Assembly (NCBI RefSeq): GCF_016598475.1
Contig: NZ_JAEMUX010000060.1
Coordinates: 1 to 54,561, forward strand
Source: Streptomyces adelaidensis
GTDB taxonomy: Bacteria; Actinomycetota; Actinomycetes; Streptomycetales; Streptomycetaceae
Length of the DNA: 54,561 nucleotides
Reading direction: 5' to 3'
Part shown: positions 33,049 through 41,015 of the stretch, piece after piece
Position numbering within the stretch: position 1 is the stretch's first letter
Layout: each line of letters starts with the position of its first letter
Notes under the pieces: model-generated
The model's input: only the letters and a program-made list of their open reading frames with translations
The model's database searches: none
What the model was told of the DNA's origin: nothing
Made by a program: the position numbers and the translations under genes

Positions 33049-36000
33049 TCAGTACACGTCCCGCACGTACCGCTTCTCCGTCGCCAGCTGCTTCACATAC
33101 GCGGCGGCCTCGCCCTCGGTCATGCCGCCGTGGGTGCGTGCGATGTCGCGCAGGGCCTGGTCGACGTCCTTCGCCATACGGGAGGCGTCGCCGCAGACGT
33201 AGAAGCGGGCGCCGTCCTGGAGCCAGTGCCAGAGCTCGGGGCCGTGCTCGCGCATCCGGTCCTGGACGTAGACCTTGGCGCGCTGGTCGCGGGAGAAGGC
33301 GGTGTCCAACCGGCTGAGTACGCCCGTCTTTTGAAGATCCGTCAGTTCCTCTTCGTAGTAGAAGTCCGTCGCCCGGTGCTGCTCTCCGAAGAACAGCCAG
33401 TTGGGCGCCCGGTGGCCGAGGGCCTGCCGCTCCTGGAGGAAGCCGACGAAGGGGGCGACACCGGTGCCGGGGCCGACCATGATCATGGGGGTCACCGGGT
33501 CCGCCGGCGGCCGGAAGTGCGGCGAGCGCTGCACGAAGACCGGCACTTCCAGGTCCGCCTCGCCGTCCGCGAGGAACGGTGAGCAGACCCCGCCACGCGG
33601 GCGCCCGTGCAGGTTCTCGTACCGCACGACCGAGACCGTCAGCGACACCTGGTGCGGATCGACGAGGGGGCTGGACGAGATGGAGTACAGGCGGGGCTGG
33701 AGCCGCTTGAACACCCCGGCCCACTCCTGCGCAAAGGCCCGTACGGCGAACTCGGTCACCACGTCCACGGCCTGCCGGCCCCATGTCCACTGCGCCAGGC
33801 CGTCCTTGTTGTCCGGGCGCATCAACTTCTTCAACTCTCGGTTGTCCCGCGTCCGTTCGGAGACGAAGCGCAGCAGGTCCGGGGTGATCCGGGTGACGTC
33901 GAGATGCCGGTGCAGCGCCTCGGCGAAAGGCACGCCGCCAACACCGTTGACCTCCACGGGAGTCGAGCCGTCCAGGCCGGTCACCGCCAGCCACTCCGCC
34001 ACCAGACCCAGGGAGTTGACCGGCCGTACGCTGAGCGCGTCACCCGCCTCGTACGACAGCCCCGTCCCGCTGGTGTCGAAGGTGAACCGGCGCACCTCCT
34101 TGCCCGCTCCGGGCAGGCTGAGCAGCCGGTTGCCGACCAGGCGGGCGGCGGCGGGCGCGGGCTTGGTGGAACGGGTGGTGGGCGCGGGGGTGGCGGCGGG
34201 CGCGGTCTGCGGCCTCGCTTCGGGCACCGTGCCCGCGCCCGTGCCTATCTCCGTCTCCGGGTACGTCTCCGTGCCGAGCGCGGTGATGACCTCGCCCAGC
34301 CAGGCGTCCGCCGAAGGCTCGTAGTCCGGCTCGCAGTCCGTACGCGGGGTCAGGCGCTCCGCGCCCAGTTCGTCGAGCCGGGCGTCCAGCCGGCGGCCGT
34401 GCCCGCAGAAGTCGTCGTAGGAGGAGTCCCCGAAGGCCAGTACGGCGTAGCGCACACCGTCCAGGCGCGGGGCCTCCTGGTGGGCCAGCGCGTCCCAGAA
34501 CCCGGAGCCGTTGTCGGGTGCGTCGCCGTCCCCGAAGGTGCTGGTGATCAGCAACAGGTCGGCCCCGTACGGCAGTTGGCCGGGGTTCGCCTCGTCCATG
34601 CCGACGAGCGTCGCCCGGTGCCCCGCGGCCCCCAGATGCTCGGCCGTCGCCACCGCGAACTCCTCCGCGGTCCCGGTCTGCGAGGCCCACAGCACGACGA
34701 CCTCACGCCCGCCGATCTCCCGCCCGACGGCCTCCCGCCCGGCAGGCTCGACGACGGCCGGAGCCGCGCTCGGGGCCGCCGACCGCGAGTACATCCCGGC
34801 GAGCACCCCGTTCACCCACACCGCGTGCTCGGGGCTGAACGGCGCCTCCGCCGGCAGCACGGGCACTCCGACGACCCCGGACCCGAGCCCGGTGAGGAAG
34901 CCGGTGAGGTACTGGCGCTCCTGGGCGGACAGGACGGGGGGCGGCGCGGGTTCGAGACCGAAGGGGTTCGCGCCGGGCGTGACCGCCGTCGGCACAAGCG
35001 CCCCGGCGGGCTCACTCTCGATTGGAGCGGGAGCCGGGACCGGGACTTGAACCGGCACAGAAACCGGCACAGAAACCGGCACAGAAACTGGCACCGAGAC
35101 CGGCACCGAGTTCGGCATCGAGACCGTCACCGGCGCCGCCACCTTCGCCAGCGACACCGCGCACACCTTCAACTCCGGCTGGAACGACAGCGGATCGACC
35201 GCGTCGCTCGTCACCGCGTTGATGCTCAGATACTCACCGAACAGGTCGTTCCAGTGGAACGGCGCGAACACACACCCCGGCATGACTCGGTCCGACACCA
35301 CCGCGGGCAGCACGGCCCGCCCGCGCCGTGACGCCACCTCCACGGAGTCCCCGTCCCGCAGGCCCAGTTCACGGGCGTCCCGCGGATGCACCTCCACGAA
35401 CGGCCCGGGGTTCAGCTTGTTGAGCTTGGCGACCTTGCCCGTTTTCGTCAGCGTGTGCCACTGGTGCTGCAACCGCCCGGTGTTGAGCACGAACGGATAG
35501 TCGTCGTCCGGCATCTCGGCGGCCGGCATGTGCGGCCGCGCATGGAACACGGCCCGCCCGCTCGCGGTCGGGAAGAGCGGCCCACGGCCCCCGTCCCCGT
35601 CGCCGCGCACGTACCGGATCGGATTGCGCGCAGGCCCGTCCTGCGACGCCGCCGGCCACTGCACGGACTCGGACCGCAGCCGCTCGTACGTCACGCCCCG
35701 CAGGTCCCACCCGGTCTTCGGGTTCCACGCCCGCTTGATCTCCTCGAAGACCTGCTCGGCACTGTCGTACGAGAACCCCTTCTCGAAGCCCAGCTCGCGG
35801 GCGACGGCCGCGATGATCCGCCAGTCGGCCATCGCCTCGCCCGGCGGGTCGGCGGCGGGGGCGGCGAGCGTGAGGTTGCGTTCGCTGTTGATGAGGACGC
35901 CCTCGGACTCGGTCCACAGGGCGCCCGGCAGGACGACATCGGCGTACGCGTTGGTCTCCGTGTCGGCGAACACATCCTGTGTGACGACGAACTCGGCGGC

Positions 36001-37401
36001 CTCCAGACCCTCGATGACGGTCTTCCGGTTGCCCACCGACGCCACGGGATTGGTGCAGATGATCCAGCAGGCCTTGATCTCCCCGTCGGCCATCTTCTGG
36101 AACATCTCGACCGTGCCCTTGCCGACCCCGTCCGTGCGGAGGGTGTCCGGCGCCAGCTCCCACAGCTCCTCGACGAACGCCCGCTCCTCGTCCACGAGCA
36201 CGGACCGCTGCCCCGGCAGCCCCGGGCCCATGTACCCCATCTCCCGCCCGCCCATGGCGTTGGGCTGACCGGTGAGGGAGAACGGCCCGCTGCCGGGCCG
36301 GCAGATCGCGCCGGTCGCCAGATGCAGATTGACCAGGGCGTTGGTGTTCCAGGTGCCGTGCGTGGACTGGTTGAGCCCCATGGTCCAGCAGCTCGTCCAC
36401 TCGGTGGCCTCACCGATCAGCCGCGCGGCCTCGCGGATGTCGTCGGCGGCGAGCCCCGTGATCTCGGCGACGGCGTCCGGCGCGTACTCGGCCAGGAAGC
36501 CGGGCATCGCCTCCCAGCCCTCGGTGTGGGCGGCGATGAACTCCGGATCGGTGTGGCCCTCGGCGTGCAGCAGATGAAGAAGCCCGTTGAGGAACGCCAG
36601 GTCGGTACCCGGACGTATCTGCAGGAACAGATCCGCCTTCTCGGCCGTCGCCGTGCGGCGCGGATCGACGACGATCAGCTTCGCGCCCGCCTTGACCCGG
36701 TCCATCATCCGCAGGAACAGGATCGGGTGGCAGTCGGCCATGTTCGAGCCGATGACGAGGAAGACGTCCGCCTTGTCGAGATCCTCGTACGAGCCGGGCG
36801 GCCCGTCGGCGCCCAGCGAGAGCTTGTAGCCGGTCCCGGCGCTCGCCATGCACAGCCGGGAGTTCGACTCGATCTGGTTGGTGCGGATGAAGCCCTTGGC
36901 CAGTTTGTTCGCCAGATACTGCGCTTCGAGGCTCATCTGGCCGGAGACGTAGAAGGCGAACGCGTCGGGCCCGTGCTCGTCGATGACCGCGCGCAGCCGC
37001 CGGGCGGTCTCGGCGATCGCGTCGCCGACGGGCGCGGGGACCGGCTCGTCGCCGCGGTCGCCCCGGACGAGGGCGGTGGTGAGCCGGCCGGGCGCCGCCA
37101 GCATGTCGGCGGTGGTCGAGCCCTTGGTGCAGAGGCGGCCGAAGTTCGCCGGGTGGGACTTGTCGCCGGTCGCCTTCAGGACCGTACGCCGTCCGTCGGG
37201 ACCCAGCCCGACGGACAGGAGCATGCCGCAGCCGACACCGCAGTACGAGCACACGGTCCGCACCTGGGTCGTGGTGCTCTGCGGGCCCTGCGCGGCCACG
37301 GGCGGCCCCTCTCTGTCGGCGTCCGGGATGTCCGGTCGGGTGTTCCTTCGGTTCGCCGGGCGGGTGGCCGGTCGCTGTCCGGTACGGCGGCCGGTCGGCA
37401 T
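33049..37401 (-). CDS. Nitrate reductase / sulfite-reductase-type flavoprotein fusion
   Basis: A 1450-residue single chain. The N-terminal molybdopterin oxidoreductase has a 4Fe-4S site (C51, C54, C58 in CSYCGVGC and C91) and runs to ~745, including the dinucleotide-binding domain. A linker with VPVS repeats (~760-783) leads to a CysJ-like N-part (~790-900) and flavodoxin domain (SQTGTAEE at 907-914). FAD-binding (~1090-1300) and NAD(P)H-binding (~1310-1450, ending YVRDVY) domains follow. Electrons should flow NAD(P)H to FAD to FMN to FeS to Mo, reducing nitrate to nitrite for assimilation. Such fusions occur in Streptomyces. No nitrite reductase gene is adjacent. Confidence 0.92.
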   Translation of the reverse strand: MPTGRRTGQRPATRPANRRNTRPDIPDADREGPPVAAQGPQSTTTQVRTVCSYCGVGCGMLLSVGLGPDGRRTVLKATGDKSHPANFGRLCTKGSTTADMLAAPGRLTTALVRGDRGDEPVPAPVGDAIAETARRLRAVIDEHGPDAFAFYVSGQMSLEAQYLANKLAKGFIRTNQIESNSRLCMASAGTGYKLSLGADGPPGSYEDLDKADVFLVIGSNMADCHPILFLRMMDRVKAGAKLIVVDPRRTATAEKADLFLQIRPGTDLAFLNGLLHLLHAEGHTDPEFIAAHTEGWEAMPGFLAEYAPDAVAEITGLAADDIREAARLIGEATEWTSCWTMGLNQSTHGTWNTNALVNLHLATGAICRPGSGPFSLTGQPNAMGGREMGYMGPGLPGQRSVLVDEERAFVEELWELAPDTLRTDGVGKGTVEMFQKMADGEIKACWIICTNPVASVGNRKTVIEGLEAAEFVVTQDVFADTETNAYADVVLPGALWTESEGVLINSERNLTLAAPAADPPGEAMADWRIIAAVARELGFEKGFSYDSAEQVFEEIKRAWNPKTGWDLRGVTYERLRSESVQWPAASQDGPARNPIRYVRGDGDGGRGPLFPTASGRAVFHARPHMPAAEMPDDDYPFVLNTGRLQHQWHTLTKTGKVAKLNKLNPGPFVEVHPRDARELGLRDGDSVEVASRRGRAVLPAVVSDRVMPGCVFAPFHWNDLFGEYLSINAVTSDAVDPLSFQPELKVCAVSLAKVAAPVTVSMPNSVPVSVPVSVPVSVPVSVPVQVPVPAPAPIESEPAGALVPTAVTPGANPFGLEPAPPPVLSAQERQYLTGFLTGLGSGVVGVPVLPAEAPFSPEHAVWVNGVLAGMYSRSAAPSAAPAVVEPAGREAVGREIGGREVVVLWASQTGTAEEFAVATAEHLGAAGHRATLVGMDEANPGQLPYGADLLLITSTFGDGDAPDNGSGFWDALAHQEAPRLDGVRYAVLAFGDSSYDDFCGHGRRLDARLDELGAERLTPRTDCEPDYEPSADAWLGEVITALGTETYPETEIGTGAGTVPEARPQTAPAATPAPTTRSTKPAPAAARLVGNRLLSLPGAGKEVRRFTFDTSGTGLSYEAGDALSVRPVNSLGLVAEWLAVTGLDGSTPVEVNGVGGVPFAEALHRHLDVTRITPDLLRFVSERTRDNRELKKLMRPDNKDGLAQWTWGRQAVDVVTEFAVRAFAQEWAGVFKRLQPRLYSISSSPLVDPHQVSLTVSVVRYENLHGRPRGGVCSPFLADGEADLEVPVFVQRSPHFRPPADPVTPMIMVGPGTGVAPFVGFLQERQALGHRAPNWLFFGEQHRATDFYYEEELTDLQKTGVLSRLDTAFSRDQRAKVYVQDRMREHGPELWHWLQDGARFYVCGDASRMAKDVDQALRDIARTHGGMTEGEAAAYVKQLATEKRYVRDVY
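35051..35122. repeat. 12-base tandem repeat inside the reductase linker
   Basis: Six units of 12 bases: three identical ACCGGCACAGAA, then three diverged copies. They encode the VPVS-type repeats between the molybdoenzyme and flavoprotein halves. As a multiple of three, changes in copy number would keep the frame. Confidence 0.9.
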
Positions 37402-37452
37402 CCGCTCAGCGTCCGAGTCACCGCCCGGTAGACCCGATCGTACGAATTGCCC

Positions 37453-37468
37453 GTTACGCCGATGTCAC
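37453..37468 (-). promoter_or_regulatory. Candidate GlnR-type site upstream of the nitrate reductase gene
   Basis: On the minus strand the sequence is GTGAC-N6-GTAAC. This fits the GlnR a-site (GTNAC) exactly and the b-site (GAAAC) in four of five bases. A second GTAAC lies farther upstream (37487-37491) with one base off the usual spacing. It is about 60 bases upstream of the gene start. Nitrogen control would be expected for an assimilatory enzyme. Confidence 0.4.
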
Positions 37469-37648
37469 ATGACCTGATCATGAGGCGTTACGCCCGCCAC
37501 ACATGGCCGCGCAAGGGGCTGTGAGGGCGGGATCCGGCCGTTGTGCCGAACGGAGGTGTGGCGGATCGTGTCGCTGTTGGGCCGAACGGGTGACCATGCG
37601 TAAGAATTGGCCGATGCAGTCATTGAGTGCGAGCCAGGGGGAAGGCCG

Positions 37649-38047
37649 GTGAACAGGGTGAACAGCCACGATGTCACCGACGAACAGTGGGAGGGGCTCG
37701 CCCAGGTAGTGCCGCTGCGGGGCCGGGACGCCTGGCCGTCCGCGGTCGGCCACCGGACCATACCGGAAGCCGAGACGGAGGCGCGGCGCCGTTTCGTGGT
37801 CCTCCGTATCAATGTCTTCGCGGATGCCCGTGAGGTCGCGGAGACGCTGATGGCGGGCATTCCGGTGCTGCTGGACCTGTCGAGCGCGGAGACCGACACG
37901 GCCAAGCGGGTGCTGGATTTCAGCACGGGGGTTGTTTTCGGCCTGACCAGCGGAATGCACCGGGTCGACCGGAACGTGTTCCTTCTCACGCCGCCGGGCA
38001 CCGAGGTGCGGGGACTGATGGAGGGTGCGGGAGTGCCCGGGGTGTGA
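37649..38047 (+). CDS. SepF-like cell-division protein
   Basis: A 132-residue protein whose second half is a SepF domain: RRFVVLRINVFADAREVAET, IPVLLDLSSAETDTAKRVLD, FSTGVVFGL, and DRNVFLLTPPG. SepF forms rings and links FtsZ to the membrane. The N-terminal membrane-binding helix of canonical SepF is short or absent here, so this looks like one of the extra streptomycete SepF-like proteins. The GTG at 37649 follows GGGGAAGG; a GTG at 37658 is also possible. It is divergent from the nitrate reductase and precedes an ATPase gene after a terminator-like hairpin. Confidence 0.85.
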   Translation: MNRVNSHDVTDEQWEGLAQVVPLRGRDAWPSAVGHRTIPEAETEARRRFVVLRINVFADAREVAETLMAGIPVLLDLSSAETDTAKRVLDFSTGVVFGLTSGMHRVDRNVFLLTPPGTEVRGLMEGAGVPGV

Positions 38048-38057
38048 CGCGAGGCGC

Positions 38058-38087
38058 GGAGCGCTCCCGGTCCGTCCGGGGCGCTCC
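38058..38087 (+). terminator. Hairpin after the SepF-like gene
   Basis: GGAGCGCTCCCGG at 38058-38070 pairs with 38076-38087 around loop TCCGT, with one bulged T. It starts 11 bases after the stop codon. Confidence 0.65.
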
Positions 38088-38153
38088 CTCGATCGTAGGA
38101 AGATCGACTGGGCGGAACGGTTTTCCTGGCAGATGGGCCCCTACTGTCCGCAT

Positions 38154-39356
38154 ATGACCGTGTCATCCCCGTCGTCCCTCTCATCCTTCTCATCCCTGAC
38201 GTCCGTGCTGTCCGGCGTGGACGCCGCGGCGCGTCCGGAGCGGCCGAGCGTCACCGAGCTGCGGCTCTCCGCCTTCGCCGGACACCGGGGTGCCGCTTTC
38301 CCCCTGGGCCCGCTGACCCTGCTCGCGGGAGGCAGCGGCAGCGGCAAGACGACCGCACTGCGGGCGTACGAGGCCTTGGCGCGGCTCGGCGGCGGCGCCC
38401 CTCTCGACGAGGCGTTCCCGGACCCGGAGAGCTGTGTGCCCGAGCGGGCCCGCCCCGACGCCCAGCGGCGGCGCGGCTTCCGCATCGGCTGCACGGCCGA
38501 CGGCCCCGGGGGACCCGTACGGCTCGACGTCGCCGTCCAGACGGAACCCGAACTCCGCGTCGTGGGCGAGCGGTTGACGGCCGGCGGGCTGACCCTCTTA
38601 CAGACGGCGCTGGTGGACCCGAGCCGTCCCGTCGTCCAGGCCGCCTGGCACACGGCGGGCTCGTCCACGGTCACCCGCGGCCCGCTCCCCGACGACCGGC
38701 TGGGCACCGCGCTGCTGCCGCTCCGCGTCGCGGGCAAGACGGACGGGCAGCGCCAAGTGCTCGCCGCCGCCGAGCAGATGGTGGTCGCACTCCGCTCGGT
38801 CTACGCCTGCGATCCGCGCCCCCGCCGGATGCGTGCCCCCGTGCCGCGCGGCTCCGGACGGCTGCTCCCCGGCTGCGACAACCTCGCCGACGTGCTGTGG
38901 CGCACCCGGACCGAGTGCGGCCGACGGCACGCGCTGCTGGTCTCCGCCGTCCGCGACGGCTGCGCCGGACCGGTCCTCGATCTGCTGGCCGAGCCGCTGC
39001 GCGACGGCGCGGTGCGGGCGGTGCTGGACCGGGGCGACGGGGTGCGCACGGCCCTCGGGCTGCTCGGGGACGGGGAGTTGAGGTACTTGGCGCTGGCCCT
39101 CGTGCTGTTCACCGGTCCCGGTGTGCTGGAGGTAGACCCGGTCGTGGAGGTACCGGCGGCCCTGCAGACCCTCACGGTCCTCGCCGACGGCTTCGACCGC
39201 TCGCTGGACCCGAGACAGGCCCTGGAGCTGGTGCGGCTGGCGGCGCGGATGTGCGAGCGGGGACACATCCGGCTGGTCGGCGCGGTGAGCGACGCGTCCT
39301 GGGCCGCCGGGGTGGCGGGGGTGACGGTGGTAGACCTGAGCCGTGAAAGATCCTGA
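38154..39356 (+). CDS. RecF/SMC-like ATP-binding protein
   Basis: A 400-residue P-loop protein. Residues 33-52 (TELRLSAFAGHRGAAFPLGP) form the first strand typical of SMC/RecF/OLD-type ATPases. Walker A is GGSGSGKTT with K65. A signature-like GDGELRYLALAL near residue 305 is followed by a weak Walker B (GVLEVDPVVEV) without the usual Asp-Glu pair. There is no nuclease or coiled-coil insertion. The ATG at 38154 is preceded by CTACTGTCCGCAT, without a clear ribosome binding site. The last 14 bases overlap the MazG-like gene, so the two are coupled. Function unknown; a DNA-end or replication sensing role is only a guess. Confidence 0.75.
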   Translation: MTVSSPSSLSSFSSLTSVLSGVDAAARPERPSVTELRLSAFAGHRGAAFPLGPLTLLAGGSGSGKTTALRAYEALARLGGGAPLDEAFPDPESCVPERARPDAQRRRGFRIGCTADGPGGPVRLDVAVQTEPELRVVGERLTAGGLTLLQTALVDPSRPVVQAAWHTAGSSTVTRGPLPDDRLGTALLPLRVAGKTDGQRQVLAAAEQMVVALRSVYACDPRPRRMRAPVPRGSGRLLPGCDNLADVLWRTRTECGRRHALLVSAVRDGCAGPVLDLLAEPLRDGAVRAVLDRGDGVRTALGLLGDGELRYLALALVLFTGPGVLEVDPVVEVPAALQTLTVLADGFDRSLDPRQALELVRLAARMCERGHIRLVGAVSDASWAAGVAGVTVVDLSRERS

Positions 39357-39699
39357 ATCCGCGACGCCGCGGAAACTCGATGTGCCGACCCTGCAGCGAC
39401 GGCTCGCCGAGTTCGCCGCCGCCCGCGACTGGCAGCCTTACCACACGCCCAAGAACCTGGTCTCGGCCCTGAGCGTCGAGGCGTCCGAACTGGTCGAGAT
39501 CTTCCAGTGGTTGACTCCGGACGAGTCGGCGCGCGTGATGGCGGACACGGAGACCGCGCACCGCGTCACGGACGAAGTGGCCGACGTGCTCGCCTACTTG
39601 CTCCAGCTCTGCGAGGTGCTGGGCATCGACGCGCTGGCGGCCCTGGAGGCGAAGATCGACCGCAACGAGCGTAGGTTTCCGGCGCCGGAGCGGCCTTGA
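39343..39699 (+). CDS. MazG-like nucleotide pyrophosphohydrolase
   Basis: A 118-residue all-alpha NTP pyrophosphohydrolase. The metal-binding acids fit the family: E46 and E49 in SVEASELVEIFQW, E78 and D81 in TDEVADVLAYLL. The N-terminal LQRRLAEFAAARDWQPYHTP and the basic tail are typical of the RS21-C6/MazG group. It should hydrolyse a nucleoside triphosphate, often a damaged or non-canonical one, to the monophosphate and PPi. The GTG start lies inside the end of the preceding ATPase gene, so the pair is probably expressed together. Confidence 0.9.
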   Translation: MKDPESATPRKLDVPTLQRRLAEFAAARDWQPYHTPKNLVSALSVEASELVEIFQWLTPDESARVMADTETAHRVTDEVADVLAYLLQLCEVLGIDALAALEAKIDRNERRFPAPERP

Positions 39700-39743
39700 C
39701 GGTGAGCGCGCCCATCCACTTGTCACTCTCCGGAGTTGAAAAG

Positions 39744-39752
39744 TTGTCCACA
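39744..39752 (+). promoter_or_regulatory. DnaA box TTGTCCACA
   Basis: An exact match to the Streptomyces DnaA box consensus in an AT-rich intergenic stretch. Confidence 0.6.
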
Positions 39753-39761
39753 GTCGATTTG

Positions 39762-39770
39762 TTATCCACA
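39762..39770 (+). promoter_or_regulatory. DnaA box TTATCCACA
   Basis: A classical DnaA box, same orientation, 18 bases from the start of the previous box. Confidence 0.6.
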
Positions 39771-39812
39771 GATTTCAGGCTTCCACTGGTTTTCTGTCTC
39801 ACACGCCTTCAC

Positions 39813-39821
39813 TGTGGGTAA
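39813..39821 (-). promoter_or_regulatory. DnaA-box variant TTACCCACA
   Basis: One mismatch from the consensus, in the opposite orientation, about 60 bases before the start of the next gene. Confidence 0.4.
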
Positions 39822-39882
39822 TGAACAGACAGGAGTTCGGACGGACGTGTGAGAGCGCGTCGGGACAGTTCGGGGGCAGCGC

Positions 39883-40359
39883 ATGGATGCGGTGCGGCTC
39901 ATCTTGGCGAGCAGGCTTGCTCTGGCGAGCAGCGTCGAGGGACCTCAGATCATGGCGGAGGCGTGGCAGTCCTATGCCCTCGCCCAGGCGATCGGCAGCC
40001 GCCTCGCGGTCTCGGGTCCGCCCGAACTGCGCGGCGAGGCCCTGGGGTTGACCGAGCTGGCGGGCAGCGGCTGCGGCATACTCGGCGCCCCGCCGCTCGG
40101 CGTGGGCGACTTACGCGCCGCCCAGCTCACCGAGTTGGGCGACGCCCACGACTCCCTCCACCGCCTCGGCGGCCTCCTCGGCGAGGTCGGCATCGCCCTC
40201 GTCGGCCTTGCCAGCGCGGCCGACGAGGAAGCGGCGTACTGGCAGTGCATGGAAGCCATCGACGCGGCGGACGAGGCACGCGACCGCGTGCTGGAGATGC
40301 TCCGCCGGCTGGCGGTGAGGGAAAAGGTGCTGTCGGAACGGGACGCGACGACCGGCTGA
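39883..40359 (+). CDS. Conserved helical protein (DUF6099-like)
   Basis: A 158-residue, almost entirely alpha-helical protein. It starts MDAVRLILASRLALASSVEG and contains WQSYALAQAIGSRLAVSG, DLRAAQLTELGDAHDSLHRL, and EEAAYWQCMEAIDAADEARD. No signal peptide or catalytic motif is seen. I recall similar streptomycete proteins named DUF6099, but this is unverified. The ATG at 39883 follows GGGGGCAGC. The region upstream carries DnaA boxes, which could tie its expression to replication. Confidence 0.7.
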   Translation: MDAVRLILASRLALASSVEGPQIMAEAWQSYALAQAIGSRLAVSGPPELRGEALGLTELAGSGCGILGAPPLGVGDLRAAQLTELGDAHDSLHRLGGLLGEVGIALVGLASAADEEAAYWQCMEAIDAADEARDRVLEMLRRLAVREKVLSERDATTG

Positions 40360-40399
40360 CTCGACGACCGGCCGACTCTTCGCAGCCAGGGGGCCGGGC

Positions 40400-40535
40400 A
40401 GGTTCTTCAGGGGCGCGGGGAACTGCGCGATCAGCTCCCACCCACCCACCCGCACGCGTGCTACGACCGTAACCGACCGAGCTCTGTGCGGGGGTCGCAG
40501 GGGCGCAGCCCCTCGCGATGCGACGGTGCGAGGGG
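40400..40535. repeat. Streptomyces-type intergenic repeat element
   Basis: GGGGCGCGGGGAACTGCGCG at about 40409, a middle region with CACCCACCCGCACGCG, and a GC-rich stem GGGGCGCAGCCCC at about 40501 together make the common intergenic element seen many times in Streptomyces genomes. It lies between convergent genes and may also act as a terminator. Recurrence elsewhere is from memory. Confidence 0.55.
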
Positions 40536-40609
40536 ACCGCCGCCGCACACAACGAACGCCCGGCCGAATGGGCGGCGGCCGGGCGTCGATCCCACGACTC
40601 GGGAAGGAT

Positions 40610-40774
40610 TCAGACCGTGTCGCTCTCCTTCGCGGCAGCCCCCCGCGTAGAGAGGTCCGCGTCGAGCTGGGACAGGTCCGCGTTCAGCGCAGCCATCAAT
40701 TCCTCCATCTGCTGGAGCAGACCCTTGGGCTGCGCAGGCACGGCGGCCTGCTCCGGCACGGCTTCCTGGGACAT
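40610..40774 (-). CDS. Small 54-residue helical protein
   Basis: A complete small gene: ATG at 40774 is preceded by GAGGAGG at 8 bases, and the stop is at 40610. It starts MSQEAVPEQAAVPAQPKG and continues LLQQMEELMAALNADLSQLD with a heptad pattern suited to a short coiled coil, ending KESDTV. It is acidic and has no membrane segment. The strong ribosome binding site and good codon use support a real gene. No family was recognised; a partner protein or regulatory role is possible. Confidence 0.65.
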   Translation of the reverse strand: MSQEAVPEQAAVPAQPKGLLQQMEELMAALNADLSQLDADLSTRGAAAKESDTV

Positions 40775-41015
40775 GTGACGGCCTCCTCGGCCCTCGCCCC
40801 CCCCGAGGGGGCACGTAGGCAAGCGTCCCGGCAGCGGCCGCCGGCGACGGGTGCCGGGCGGTCCGGCTCCTCCCGAGCAACGATCACCGTTCCCGCCGGT
40901 CACTGGCCCGAGCCCGTCCCCTGTGCCGGATCGACGGATTTTCACCCGACCGTGGGCCGGGGAACCCGGCGGGACCGATGCGGTTGACCGATGGGGGAGC
41001 GTGCAGGATGGAGCC
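40775..41015. other. Divergent region before the oxidoreductase gene
   Basis: About 240 bases containing the promoters of the 54-residue protein (minus) and the oxidoreductase (plus). Nothing else recognisable was seen. Confidence 0.4.

Noticed and set aside
35386..37431. A 681-residue plus frame opposite the nitrate reductase
   Set aside because: Antisense of a gene with intact FeS and molybdopterin motifs; no family features of its own.
40400..40535. An RNA gene in the GC-rich intergenic repeat
   Set aside because: The hairpins are compatible with a small RNA, but there is no promoter or terminator arrangement supporting one; it better fits a dispersed repeat.
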